From assembly GCF_014649855.1 (NCBI RefSeq), contig NZ_BMTV01000007.1:210435-256886 (forward strand): DNA of 46,452 bases, given 5' to 3'. The translations under genes were made by a program, and so were the position numbers. The notes beneath the pieces are model-generated. The model was not told where the DNA came from and did not search any database. It saw only the letters and a list, made by a program, of their open reading frames with translations. Of the stretch, positions 1 to 7,699 are shown one piece after another. The DNA comes from Streptomyces roseolus (lineage in GTDB: Bacteria > Actinomycetota > Actinomycetes > Streptomycetales > Streptomycetaceae). Each line of letters begins with the position of its first letter. Positions within the stretch are counted from its first letter, which is position 1.

Positions 1-1
1 G

Positions 2-1069
2 ACGCAGGCGCACGGGACGCAGGCGCGCGGCGCGGGTGGGCGCGACGGGGCCGCGCACGGGGCTCCGGACACGCCCGCGTACGGCATCCCGGTGCGCGGG
101 GGGCATCCCGCGGACGAGGAGGGCGGGCGGCCGGCGCCCGAGCGGTACGGGCCCGCCACCGGCGCCGTGCCGGTGATCCCCGGGCCCCGCAGGGCCGCCG
201 CGCCCCCGCCGCCCGAGGCCGGGACCGAGGTCGAGGCCGCCGCGGCCCGCGGCGGCAAGGGGTGGGCGTTCACCGGGATCGCCGCCGCGGCCGTCACCAC
301 CTGCCTCGCCCTCGTCGTCGCGGGCCAGGTCGCCGACGGCGAGGGCGACGCGCCGTCCGCGCACGCCGCGCAGAAGCCCGCCGAGCGGGCCTCGGACGGT
401 TCGGCCTCGCGCTCCGACGAGCGCGTCGCCCCGTCGAGCCCGGTCCCCGCGAAGACGCAGCCCGCGCCCACGTACGAGCAGTTGATGACCCGTCAGTTCC
501 CGATCGACCCCCAGCTCACCGGCTCCGGCGAGTTCGAGGCCGTGGCCGGGCTCGACAAGGCGCCGGGCCCGGGGCGGAAGTACCGCTACCGGGTGGACGT
601 CGAGAAGGGGCTCGGCCTCGACGCCAAGCTCTTCGCGCGGGCCGTCCAGCAGACCCTCAACGACAAGCGCAGCTGGGCCGGCCGGGGCGCCATGACCTTC
701 GAGCGGATCTCCAGCGGGCAGCCCGACTTCGTCATCACCCTCGCCAGCCCCGGCACCACCGGCACCTGGTGCGCCAAGTCGGGACTCGACACCACCGTCG
801 ACAACGTCTCCTGCGACTCCGCCTCCACCGAGCGCGTGATGATCAACGCCTTCCGCTGGGCGCAGGGTTCGGAGACCTTCGGCCCGAAGGCGATGCACGC
901 GTACCGGCAGATGCTGATCAACCACGAGGTCGGGCACCGGCTCGGGCACAACCACGTGTCGTGCCGGACGCCCGGCGCGCTGGCGCCCGTGATGCAGCAG
1001 CAGACGAAGTCCCTGAACGTCGACGGAATCAGCTGCAAGCCCAACCCCTGGGTGCACCCCGGGAGTTGA
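2..1069 (+). CDS. DUF3152 family membrane-anchored zincin-like protein (5' end outside window)
   Basis: The frame is open from the first bases of the window, so the N-terminus probably lies upstream; an internal GTG at 92 is the first start seen inside. Counting from that GTG, a Pro/Gly/Glu-rich cytoplasmic region of about 55 residues is followed by one membrane segment (about 57-80), a low-complexity linker, and a C-terminal domain from about 130. That domain holds HEVGHRLGHNH (about 276-286), an HExxHxxGH signature like the zinc-binding helix of metzincin-type peptidases, and several cysteines that could form disulfides outside the cell. The domain matches my memory of DUF3152 (Mycobacterium Rv3207c). 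The fold and topology suggest an extracytoplasmic zinc protease, but substrate and activity are unknown. A strong hairpin terminator follows at 1090-1118. Confidence 0.85.
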   Translation, partial: TQAHGTQARGAGGRDGAAHGAPDTPAYGIPVRGGHPADEEGGRPAPERYGPATGAVPVIPGPRRAAAPPPPEAGTEVEAAAARGGKGWAFTGIAAAAVTTCLALVVAGQVADGEGDAPSAHAAQKPAERASDGSASRSDERVAPSSPVPAKTQPAPTYEQLMTRQFPIDPQLTGSGEFEAVAGLDKAPGPGRKYRYRVDVEKGLGLDAKLFARAVQQTLNDKRSWAGRGAMTFERISSGQPDFVITLASPGTTGTWCAKSGLDTTVDNVSCDSASTERVMINAFRWAQGSETFGPKAMHAYRQMLINHEVGHRLGHNHVSCRTPGALAPVMQQQTKSLNVDGISCKPNPWVHPGS

Positions 1070-1089
1070 TCCCGTCGTTCGGCGATTCC

Positions 1090-1118
1090 GGCCGGAGGCG
1101 CATTCACCGCCTCCGGCC
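1090..1118 (+). terminator. Hairpin terminator after the DUF3152 gene
   Basis: GGCCGGAGGCG at 1090-1100 pairs perfectly with 1108-1118 around a 7-base loop. It lies 20 bases after the stop codon and separates this gene from the glycosyltransferase operon. No clear T-run follows, as is common in streptomycetes. Confidence 0.7.
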
Positions 1119-1307
1119 GTCGGCGTTTCGCCTTTCCGGCTTTCTCGCGCGCGCCCCGGAATTCGGCTTTCCCGTCCGGTTTCCCGTCGGGTTTCCCGCC
1201 CGGTGACGTACTCCGGACGAACGCGGCCGGGCCGGGAAAGTCACGCGCATTCACCCCTTCCGGTGGTGTGGCGGACAACCGTCCGTCGCACCACCGGCCG
1301 CTGCGCT

Positions 1308-1347
1308 TACGTTCATCCCGCTGTGGGATTCCCGGCCCGGGAATCCC
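1308..1347 (+). promoter_or_regulatory. Putative promoter -10 and operator-like palindrome of the polysaccharide operon
   Basis: TACGTT (1308-1313) fits the actinobacterial -10 consensus TANNNT and would start transcription near 1320. Immediately downstream, GGGATTCCCGG (1325-1335) and its exact reverse complement (1337-1347) flank one central base. A palindrome at this position could be a repressor operator or a 5'-UTR hairpin. No convincing -35 was found. Confidence 0.45.
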
Positions 1348-1375
1348 CGTCGACGACGACCGGGGGTGTGGACTC

Positions 1376-3016
1376 GTGCGGATCGGACTGCTCACGGAGG
1401 GTGGCGCACCGTGCGCCACCGGTGACACCGGAGCGTGGTGGCAGCGGCTCGTCCGCGGCCTCGCCCCCCACGACTTCGACCTGTACGCCGTCGGCGGCCC
1501 CCTCCCCGCCCTCCCGCTGCCCCCCAACACCCGGCTCGTCCCGGCCGTCGGCGAAGGCGCCCCCGCGGCCGCCCCGCCCGAGCGCGCGGGCCGCCGGGCC
1601 TACGGCCGGCGTGACCGCCGCCGCTTCGCCGAGGGCTTCCGCTCCCTCGCCGCCGGCCTCACCGCCGAGACCACCCCCGGCACCGGGGAGGACGAGCCCG
1701 CGCGGGCCTTCGCCGACGGCCTCGGCGCCCTCGCCGACCTCGCCCGCGACAGCGGCGGACTGCCCGGCGCGCTCCGCTCCGACGAGGCCGTCCGCCTCCT
1801 GGAGGCCGCGTGCCGCGCCCCCGGCGCCCGTCGCGCCGCCGCCGCGGCCGGACTCCGCGACCACCTCGCCTTCGCCGACCACCTGGAGCGGGTCCTGCGC
1901 CCCCTCTCCCTCGACTGGTACGACGAGACCGCCCTCGGCGCCGCCGACCTCTGCCACGCCACCGCCGGCGGGCCCGTCGCCCTCCCCGGCCTCCTGGCCA
2001 AACGCTTCTTCGGCACCCCGCTCCTCGTCACCGAGTACGGCGTCGGCCTGCGCTCCCACTACCTCGACGCGGGCACCGCCGACCGCTCCACCCCCCTGCG
2101 CACCCTGCTCGCCGCCCTCCACGGCCGCCTCGCCGGGGAGACGTACCGCGAGGCCGCCCTCCTCACCCCCGGCAACGCGCACGCACGCCGCTGGCAGGAG
2201 CGCCTCGGCGCCGCCCGGGACCGGGTCCGCACCGTCCACCCCGGCATGCCCGCCGAGCGCTTCGCCGAGGTCGGCGAGGACGAGGAGAGCGGCGAGCCCG
2301 GCACCCTCGTCTGGATCGGGCGGGTCGAGCCCGCCAAGGACCTCGTCTCCCTCCTCCACGCCTTCGCCGAGCTCCGCGCCCGGCGGCCCGGCACCCGGCT
2401 GCGGATCGTCTCCGTCCCCGCCGAGCAGGGCGAGGCCGACCACTGCGGCTACCTCGCGCAGTGCGCCGCGCTCGCCGCGCAGCTCTTCCCCGACGAGGCG
2501 GCCGGTGCCCACGCCGTCGGCGAGAACCCCGTCTCCTTCGAGGAGCTCGGCGGACCCGAGGCGCCCACCCTGGAGGACGTCTACGCCTCCGCCGCCGTCG
2601 TCATCCTCTCCAGCACCGTCGAGGGCTTCCCCGCGAGCCTGGTCGAGGCCATGTTCTGCGCCCGCGCCACCGTCTCCACCGATGTCGGCGCGGTCGTCGA
2701 GATCATCGGCGGCACCGGGCTCGTCGTGCCCCCGCGCAACCCCCGGGCGCTCGCCGACGCCTGCCTCGCGCTGCTGCGCGACCCCGGACGCAGGCACCGG
2801 CTCGGCGCCGCCGCCCGGGCCCGCGCGCTCGAACTCTTCACCGTCGACCAGAACCTCGCCGCGTTCCGCGGCATCTACCTGGAACTCCTCTCCCACGCGC
2901 CGGCACGCCACCGCGCCGGGTCCGACGTGCCCTTCGCCCACCCCGCCGAGGCCCACCTCCCCGGCAGCTGGGCGCCGAAGGCCGTCCCCGCGGGCACAGG
3001 AGCCCCCGATGCCTGA
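1376..3016 (+). CDS. PelF-like (DUF3492) GT4 glycosyltransferase
   Basis: Predicted 546-residue cytosolic retaining glycosyltransferase of the GT-B fold. I chose GTG 1376 because the family N-terminus VRIGLLTEGG begins there and the upstream in-frame stretch (from 1268) looks non-coding. The first about 280 residues fit DUF3492, with a TEYGVGLRSHYLD segment resembling the TEHGxxxRE motif of PelF. The second Rossmann half starts at WIGRVEPAKD, where Arg and Lys are the usual nucleotide-sugar phosphate ligands, and contains the E-x7-E motif in EGFPASLVE (about residues 419-427). PelF uses UDP-sugars to polymerise the Pel exopolysaccharide in Pseudomonas; the donor here is unknown. It is followed after 13 bases by a membrane protein and then by an epimerase and a spherulin-4 protein, which supports a polysaccharide pathway. 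Confidence 0.85.
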   Translation: MRIGLLTEGGAPCATGDTGAWWQRLVRGLAPHDFDLYAVGGPLPALPLPPNTRLVPAVGEGAPAAAPPERAGRRAYGRRDRRRFAEGFRSLAAGLTAETTPGTGEDEPARAFADGLGALADLARDSGGLPGALRSDEAVRLLEAACRAPGARRAAAAAGLRDHLAFADHLERVLRPLSLDWYDETALGAADLCHATAGGPVALPGLLAKRFFGTPLLVTEYGVGLRSHYLDAGTADRSTPLRTLLAALHGRLAGETYREAALLTPGNAHARRWQERLGAARDRVRTVHPGMPAERFAEVGEDEESGEPGTLVWIGRVEPAKDLVSLLHAFAELRARRPGTRLRIVSVPAEQGEADHCGYLAQCAALAAQLFPDEAAGAHAVGENPVSFEELGGPEAPTLEDVYASAAVVILSSTVEGFPASLVEAMFCARATVSTDVGAVVEIIGGTGLVVPPRNPRALADACLALLRDPGRRHRLGAAARARALELFTVDQNLAAFRGIYLELLSHAPARHRAGSDVPFAHPAEAHLPGSWAPKAVPAGTGAPDA

Positions 3017-3029
3017 AGGAGGCACCCCC

Positions 3030-4520
3030 ATGCGCGGCCCCGCCGCCCCGACGAGCCCCGGAGCCTGGGACGCCCGCTCCGAGGCACTCCTCGGCGCCCC
3101 CGCGGTGGACGCGGAACCCACGCCGTCCGGCATAGCCCCGGGGGCCACCGGCACGCTCCCCACCCTCGACCTCCACGCGGACCCCGCCCCCCTCCCCGGC
3201 GGGGAGACCGCCCTCGACGACCTCCTCTCCGCCTTCGGCCCGCCCCGCCCGACCCCGCACGCGCGCGTGCCCGGGGAGGAGCCGGAGGACGCGCCCGAGC
3301 CGGAGGCCGCGACCGGTGCCGCGGAGGACGCGCCCGAGCCCGCTCCCGTACCGGAGCCGGATCCCGAGCCGGAGCCGGAGCCGGAGTCCGTCCCCGCCCC
3401 GGGCGGGGCCGTCGCGCCCGGGCCCGGGGCCGCCTGGGGCGAGCCGCCCGCCCCCGCCGCCGTGTCCGCCCCCGCGCCCGCGCCCGGGAAGGCGCGCCGC
3501 AGCGGTGGCGATCCCGTCAAGGTGCTCCTGCACCGGCACCGGGAGCTGTGCGAGCGGGCCGTCGACCCGCTGGAGGTCGCCGCCGGACTCGAGGCGCAGG
3601 GCTTCACCGACCGGACCGCCGCCCGCTACCGGCACCGGGACGTCTTCTCGCTCGCCGAGGAGCTGTACGCGCGCGTGCCGCGCGCCCACCGGGAGGCCGC
3701 GCCCGACGAGGACGCCGAGGCACCCCGCGCGCCCTGGGCGCTCGCCGCGTGCGCGCCCGGGGCCGCCGCCGCGCTGCTCGTGCCCGCGCTGCTCCACCTC
3801 GACGGCGCCGCCCGCCTCGTCACCGCGGCCGCCGGGGCGGCCGGGCTCGCCGCCGCGCTCGCCCTCGCCGTCCGGCGCGGGCCCCTGCACGCGCCCGCCG
3901 CCGCACCCGCCACCCCGGTCTGGACGCTCTGGCTGCTCGCGTACGCCGTCGCCGGCGACGGGCTCCTGGAGGAGGTGCTCCGCGGCGGACCCGACGGCGC
4001 CTGGCGCATCGACCCCGCGCCGCTCCTCGGGCTCGCGCTCGCCGTCGCGCCCGCCGCCTGGTGCGCCCACCTCTTCGCGGGCCGGGCCCGGCGGCACATC
4101 GCCGAAAGCCGGGGCCTCGCCGACTTCGCCACCGCCACGCGCGCGTGGCTGCTGGCCGCCGTGCTCCTGCACCTCGCCGCCCTCACCGCCCTGCTCGCGC
4201 TCACCGGCCTCACCGCCGGGGCGCTCGCCCTCGGCGCCCTGCTCCTGACCGCCCGGCTGCTCGCCGTCCACGGACACGGCGAGACCGCCGCCGCCGCACT
4301 CGCCGCCGCCTGCGCCGCCGAAGCCCTCGGCCTCGCGAGCGTGCTGGCCGCCCGGCTCCCGCTCCCCGGCTTCGACGCGCTCGCCGTCCCCGTACGGACC
4401 ACCGTCGACGCCTGGGGCGCCGGCGCCCTCCCCGCGCTCGTCTGCGGTGCCGCCGCGCTCGGCCTGCTGGCCCACGCGACCGGCGCCCTCACCCGGGCCT
4501 CCGCCCACACCACCCCCTGA
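3030..4520 (+). CDS. Polytopic membrane protein of the polysaccharide operon
   Basis: 496 residues. The start at ATG 3030 is fixed by AGGAGG (3017-3022) seven bases upstream; the preceding gene stops at 3016. Residues 1-150 are a soluble, disordered, Pro/Glu-rich tail with a run of PEPEPE units. A conserved-looking basic helical segment follows (about 155-210: HRHRELCERAVDP to AEELYARVPR). About eight hydrophobic segments then run to the C-terminus with short loops and no obvious catalytic motif. The position between a PelF-like transferase and an epimerase would suit the export or assembly membrane partner (a PelG role), but PelG-type flippases have about 12 helices and I see no sequence match. 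The function is therefore unassigned. Confidence 0.8.
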   Translation: MRGPAAPTSPGAWDARSEALLGAPAVDAEPTPSGIAPGATGTLPTLDLHADPAPLPGGETALDDLLSAFGPPRPTPHARVPGEEPEDAPEPEAATGAAEDAPEPAPVPEPDPEPEPEPESVPAPGGAVAPGPGAAWGEPPAPAAVSAPAPAPGKARRSGGDPVKVLLHRHRELCERAVDPLEVAAGLEAQGFTDRTAARYRHRDVFSLAEELYARVPRAHREAAPDEDAEAPRAPWALAACAPGAAAALLVPALLHLDGAARLVTAAAGAAGLAAALALAVRRGPLHAPAAAPATPVWTLWLLAYAVAGDGLLEEVLRGGPDGAWRIDPAPLLGLALAVAPAAWCAHLFAGRARRHIAESRGLADFATATRAWLLAAVLLHLAALTALLALTGLTAGALALGALLLTARLLAVHGHGETAAAALAAACAAEALGLASVLAARLPLPGFDALAVPVRTTVDAWGAGALPALVCGAAALGLLAHATGALTRASAHTTP

Positions 4521-4591
4521 CCCGTCGCACCCGCGGAGCCGACGCCGCGGGCGCCCGGCCCGACTCACCACCCGCAAGGAGAACCCAGACC

Positions 4592-4645
4592 ATGACCCCT
4601 CACTCCCCAGCACCGGCCGGTCGGCACGAAGGGGCCGCACGATGA
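4592..4645 (+). CDS. 17-residue leader ORF overlapping the epimerase start
   Basis: ATG 4592 follows AAGGAG (4576-4581) with a 10-base spacer, the best ribosome-binding site in this stretch. It encodes 17 codons (MTPHSPAPAGRHEGAAR), ending at TGA 4643-4645, which overlaps the epimerase ATG (4642) as ATGA. This is the layout of a translational-coupling mini-ORF, and the epimerase has only a weak site of its own. The peptide is proline-rich and has no recognisable function. It may be real but is too short to judge by composition. Confidence 0.4.
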   Translation: MTPHSPAPAGRHEGAAR

Positions 4646-5613
4646 GGGTGCTACTGCTCGGAGCCAACGGCTTCATCGGCCGCTTCGTCGCCGACCGGCT
4701 GCTCGCCGACCCGGCGGTCCACCTCACCGCCCTCGGCCGCGGCGACGACGCCGACGTCCGCTTCGACCTCGCCACCGGCAGCCCCGGCGCGCTCACCCGC
4801 TTCCTGGACGCCGTCCACCCCGGCGTGGTCGTCAACTGCGCGGGCGCCACCCGCGGCGGCGCCCGCGACCTCACCCGGCACAACACCGTCGCCGTCGCCA
4901 CCGTCTGCGAGGCCCTGCGCCGCAGCGGCTGCGGCGCCCGGCTCGTCCAGGTCGGCTGCGCCTCCGAGTACGGGCCCAGCCAGCCCGGTTCCTCCACCGC
5001 CGAGGACGCCGTGCCGCGCCCGGGAGGCCCGTACGGCGTCTCCAAGCTCGCCGCCACCGAACTCGTCCTCGGCTCCGGCCTCGACGCCGTCGTCCTGCGG
5101 GTCTTCTCGCCCGTCGGCCCCGGCACCCCGGCCGGCTCCCCGCTCGGCCGGCTCGCCGAGGCCATGCGCCGCGCCATGCAGGCCGGCGACGGCGAGCTCA
5201 AGCTCAGCGGCCTCGGCGTGCAGCGGGACTTCGTCGACGTCCGGGACGTGGCCCGGGCCGTCCACGCGGCCTCCCTCTCCGCCGCCCAGGGCGTCGTCAA
5301 CATCGGCACCGGCCGGGCCGTCCGGCTCCGGGACGCCGCCGCCGTCCTCGCCCGCGTCGCCGGCTACGCGGGCAACCTCCACGAGGTCGACGCCCCGCAC
5401 GGCGTCCCGCAGCGGCCCGTCATCGGCGCCCCGCGCACCGAGGCGACCATCGCCGAGCAGCTGGCCGCCGCCCCCTTCCCGTACCCCGACGGCTGCGGGC
5501 CCTGGCAGCAGGCCGACGTCCGCACCGCCCGCGACCGGCTCGGCTGGCGCCCCCGCATCAACCTGGAGGAGTCGCTCGCCGACATCTGGATGGAGGCGGC
5601 GTGTCGCATCTGA
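4642..5613 (+). CDS. NAD(P)-dependent sugar-nucleotide epimerase/dehydratase (extended SDR)
   Basis: 323 residues. The N-terminal LLGANGFIGRFV carries the GxxGxxG dinucleotide-binding motif, and PYGVSKLAATE (about residues 133-143) holds the Tyr-x3-Lys catalytic pair, with CASEYG supplying the nearby Ser. This places it in the NAD-dependent epimerase/dehydratase family that makes or interconverts sugar nucleotides. The operon context suggests it prepares the donor for the PelF-like transferase, in the way GalE-type epimerases support Pel synthesis, but the exact substrate cannot be read from sequence. The start ATG 4642 overlaps the end of a 17-codon ORF. The 3' end overlaps the next gene by 13 bases, so the two are probably co-translated. 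Confidence 0.85.
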   Translation: MRVLLLGANGFIGRFVADRLLADPAVHLTALGRGDDADVRFDLATGSPGALTRFLDAVHPGVVVNCAGATRGGARDLTRHNTVAVATVCEALRRSGCGARLVQVGCASEYGPSQPGSSTAEDAVPRPGGPYGVSKLAATELVLGSGLDAVVLRVFSPVGPGTPAGSPLGRLAEAMRRAMQAGDGELKLSGLGVQRDFVDVRDVARAVHAASLSAAQGVVNIGTGRAVRLRDAAAVLARVAGYAGNLHEVDAPHGVPQRPVIGAPRTEATIAEQLAAAPFPYPDGCGPWQQADVRTARDRLGWRPRINLEESLADIWMEAACRI

Positions 5614-6401
5614 CGCGCACCGGCACCGCGACCGGCACCGTCCGGACGCTCGGCGTCGGCGCCCCCGGCTACGCCCACCCGCTGCTCGCGCCGGTCGAAT
5701 GGGCCGAACTGACCCGCCCCGGCACACCCGTGCACTGGGCGGTGCTCAACGTCGCCGACGGCCCCGGCTCCCGCCCCGACCCGCACTGCCTGGAGACCGC
5801 CGGACGGCTGCGGCACGCGTTCGAGGAGGCCGCGCGCGGCGCGTCGCCGAGGGGCGGTGGCCGGACGACGGGCGGGAGGGTGCTCGGACACCTGGACCTG
5901 GCGCACGGCTCGCGGCCCTTCGGGGAGCTGGTCTCGCAGGCCCAGCGCTACCTCGACTGGTACCGCGTCGGCGGCTTCTACCTGGACCGCTGTCCCACGG
6001 ACCGGACGGACCTGCCAGGAGTGAGGAGGGTCACCGCGGCGCTGTCGGCCCTCCTCGGCGGCGACGCCCACCTCGTCCTCGGCCAGGGCCGCCACCCCTA
6101 CCCCGGCTACGCGGAGACGGCGGACCAGCTGGTCACCTTCTCCGGTTCCTGGGTGGACTACCGCTGGTCGCAGGTGGCCGAGTGGACCGCGGACTACCCG
6201 GAGGGCACGTTCGCCCACTTCGTCCACGGGGTGCCGCGCACCCACCTCGACGAGGCGCTGCGGATCGCCCGCTGGCAGGGCGCCGGCACGATCTTCTTCA
6301 CCGACCGCACGGCGGCCCCGGGACAGAACAGCCCATTTCACTCGCTGCCCGGCTACTGGGACGAAATCGTCTCGCGTATCGGACCGGGTGTCTCGGAATG
6401 A
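5601..6401 (+). CDS. Spherulin-4/GH166-like protein
   Basis: 266 residues, GTG 5601 preceded by GGAGG (5592-5596). It has the layout I recall for the spherulation-specific family 4 / PelA hydrolase barrel: WAVLNVADGPGS near the start, GGRVLGHLDLAHG, a repeat-unit helix ending YLDWYRVGGFYLDRCPTD, and C-terminal strands VLGQGRHPYPGY and TFSGSWVDY. The acidic position after FYLD, where family members usually have Glu or another acid, is Arg, so glycosidase activity is uncertain. There is no signal peptide, which is odd for an enzyme that would trim an exported polymer. It is the last gene of the operon and overlaps the epimerase. A sugar-binding or degenerate role is possible. Confidence 0.75.
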   Translation: MSHLTRTGTATGTVRTLGVGAPGYAHPLLAPVEWAELTRPGTPVHWAVLNVADGPGSRPDPHCLETAGRLRHAFEEAARGASPRGGGRTTGGRVLGHLDLAHGSRPFGELVSQAQRYLDWYRVGGFYLDRCPTDRTDLPGVRRVTAALSALLGGDAHLVLGQGRHPYPGYAETADQLVTFSGSWVDYRWSQVAEWTADYPEGTFAHFVHGVPRTHLDEALRIARWQGAGTIFFTDRTAAPGQNSPFHSLPGYWDEIVSRIGPGVSE

Positions 6402-6464
6402 GGAGGGGCGTGGCAGTGTTACGGGGAGAACAACCGTACTGACATACCGACCAACGGAGTCCCC

Positions 6465-7643
6465 GTGTCGCTGCCACCCCTGGTCGAGCCGGCTGCCGAG
6501 CTCACCGTAGACGAGGTCCGCAGGTACTCCCGCCACCTGATCATCCCCGACGTGGGGATGGACGGGCAGAAGCGGCTGAAGAACGCCAAGGTGCTGGCCG
6601 TGGGCGCCGGCGGCCTCGGCTCGCCGGCCCTCATGTACCTGGCCGCGGCCGGTGTCGGCACGCTCGGCATCGTGGAGTTCGACGAGGTCGACGAGTCGAA
6701 CCTGCAGCGCCAGATCATCCACAGCCAGGCCGACATCGGCCGCTCCAAGGCGGAGTCGGCGCGCGACAGCGTGCTCGGCATCAACCCGTACGTGAACGTG
6801 GTCCTGCACGAGGAGCGGCTCGAAGCCGACAACGTGATGGACATCTTCAGCCAGTACGACCTGATCGTCGACGGCACCGACAACTTCGCCACCCGCTACC
6901 TGGTGAACGACGCCTGCGTGCTGCTGAACAAGCCGTACGTCTGGGGCTCGATCTACCGCTTCGACGGCCAGGCCTCCGTCTTCTGGTCCGAGCACGGTCC
7001 CTGCTACCGCTGCCTCTACCCGGAGCCCCCGCCGCCGGGCATGGTCCCCTCCTGCGCCGAGGGCGGCGTCCTGGGTGTGCTCTGCGCGTCCATCGGCTCC
7101 ATCCAGGTCAACGAGGCCATCAAGCTCCTCGCCGGCATCGGCGAGCCGCTGGTCGGCCGCCTGATGATCTACGACGCCCTGGAGATGCAGTACCGCCAGG
7201 TGAAGGTCCGCAAGGACCCGAACTGCGCGGTCTGCGGCGAGAACCCGACCGTCACCGAGCTCATCGACTACGAGGCCTTCTGCGGCGTCGTGTCCGAGGA
7301 GGCCCAGGAGGCGGCGCTCGGCTCCACGATCACTCCGAAGCAGCTCAAGGAGTGGATCGACGAGGGCGAGAACATCGACATCATCGACGTCCGTGAGATC
7401 AACGAGTACGAGATCGTCTCGATCCCGGGCGCCCGTCTGATCCCGAAGAACGAGTTCCTGATGGGCAACGCCCTCCAGGACCTCCCGCAGGACAAGAAGA
7501 TCGTCCTGCACTGCAAGACGGGTGTCCGCAGTGCGGAAGTCCTCGCCGTGCTCAAGTCCGCGGGCTTCGCGGACGCGGTGCACGTCGGCGGCGGCGTGAT
7601 CGGCTGGGTCCACCAGATCGAGCCCGAGAAGCCGGTCTACTAG
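6465..7643 (+). CDS. moeZ: Adenylyltransferase/sulfurtransferase MoeZ
   Basis: 392 residues, GTG 6465 with GGAG upstream. An N-terminal ThiF/MoeB E1-like domain has the nucleotide loop GAGGLGSP (47-54), a DGTDNFATRY segment and two zinc Cys pairs (CYRC and CAVC). A C-terminal rhodanese domain carries the active loop CKTGVRS (about 349-355), whose Cys takes the persulfide. MoeZ adenylates and then thiolates the C-terminal Gly of small sulfur carriers such as MoaD, ThiS and CysO in actinobacteria, so it feeds molybdopterin, thiamine and cysteine or thiotemplated metabolite synthesis. A moaE gene lies further along at 40593. A perfect bidirectional terminator (7652-7692) separates it from the convergent hydrolase gene. 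Confidence 0.97.
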   Translation: MSLPPLVEPAAELTVDEVRRYSRHLIIPDVGMDGQKRLKNAKVLAVGAGGLGSPALMYLAAAGVGTLGIVEFDEVDESNLQRQIIHSQADIGRSKAESARDSVLGINPYVNVVLHEERLEADNVMDIFSQYDLIVDGTDNFATRYLVNDACVLLNKPYVWGSIYRFDGQASVFWSEHGPCYRCLYPEPPPPGMVPSCAEGGVLGVLCASIGSIQVNEAIKLLAGIGEPLVGRLMIYDALEMQYRQVKVRKDPNCAVCGENPTVTELIDYEAFCGVVSEEAQEAALGSTITPKQLKEWIDEGENIDIIDVREINEYEIVSIPGARLIPKNEFLMGNALQDLPQDKKIVLHCKTGVRSAEVLAVLKSAGFADAVHVGGGVIGWVHQIEPEKPVY

Positions 7644-7651
7644 GACGTGGT

Positions 7652-7692
7652 GCGCGAAGGCCCCGGACCAGGACGGTCCGGGGCCTTCGCGC
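7652..7692. terminator. Bidirectional terminator between moeZ and hydrolase gene
   Basis: A perfect 18-base-pair stem (7652-7669 with 7675-7692) closes a 5-base loop between two convergent genes, so it can serve both strands. Confidence 0.85.
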
Positions 7693-7699
7693 GTCCCCG

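Larger units (their letters stand above)
1070..1375. other. Intergenic region with terminator, putative promoter and palindrome
   Basis: This 306-base gap holds the terminator at 1090-1118, a T-richer stretch to about 1200, a candidate -10 hexamer TACGTT at 1308-1313, and an 11-base-arm palindrome at 1325-1347 just before the glycosyltransferase start. I see no convincing small gene. Longer reading frames crossing it are open only because of the high GC content. Confidence 0.6.

Noticed and set aside
1203..3029. Long frame running through the glycosyltransferase into the membrane protein gene
   Set aside because: Its first 600 residues are Pro/Ser/Arg-rich noise in the wrong frame; the real gene begins at 3030 behind AGGAGG.
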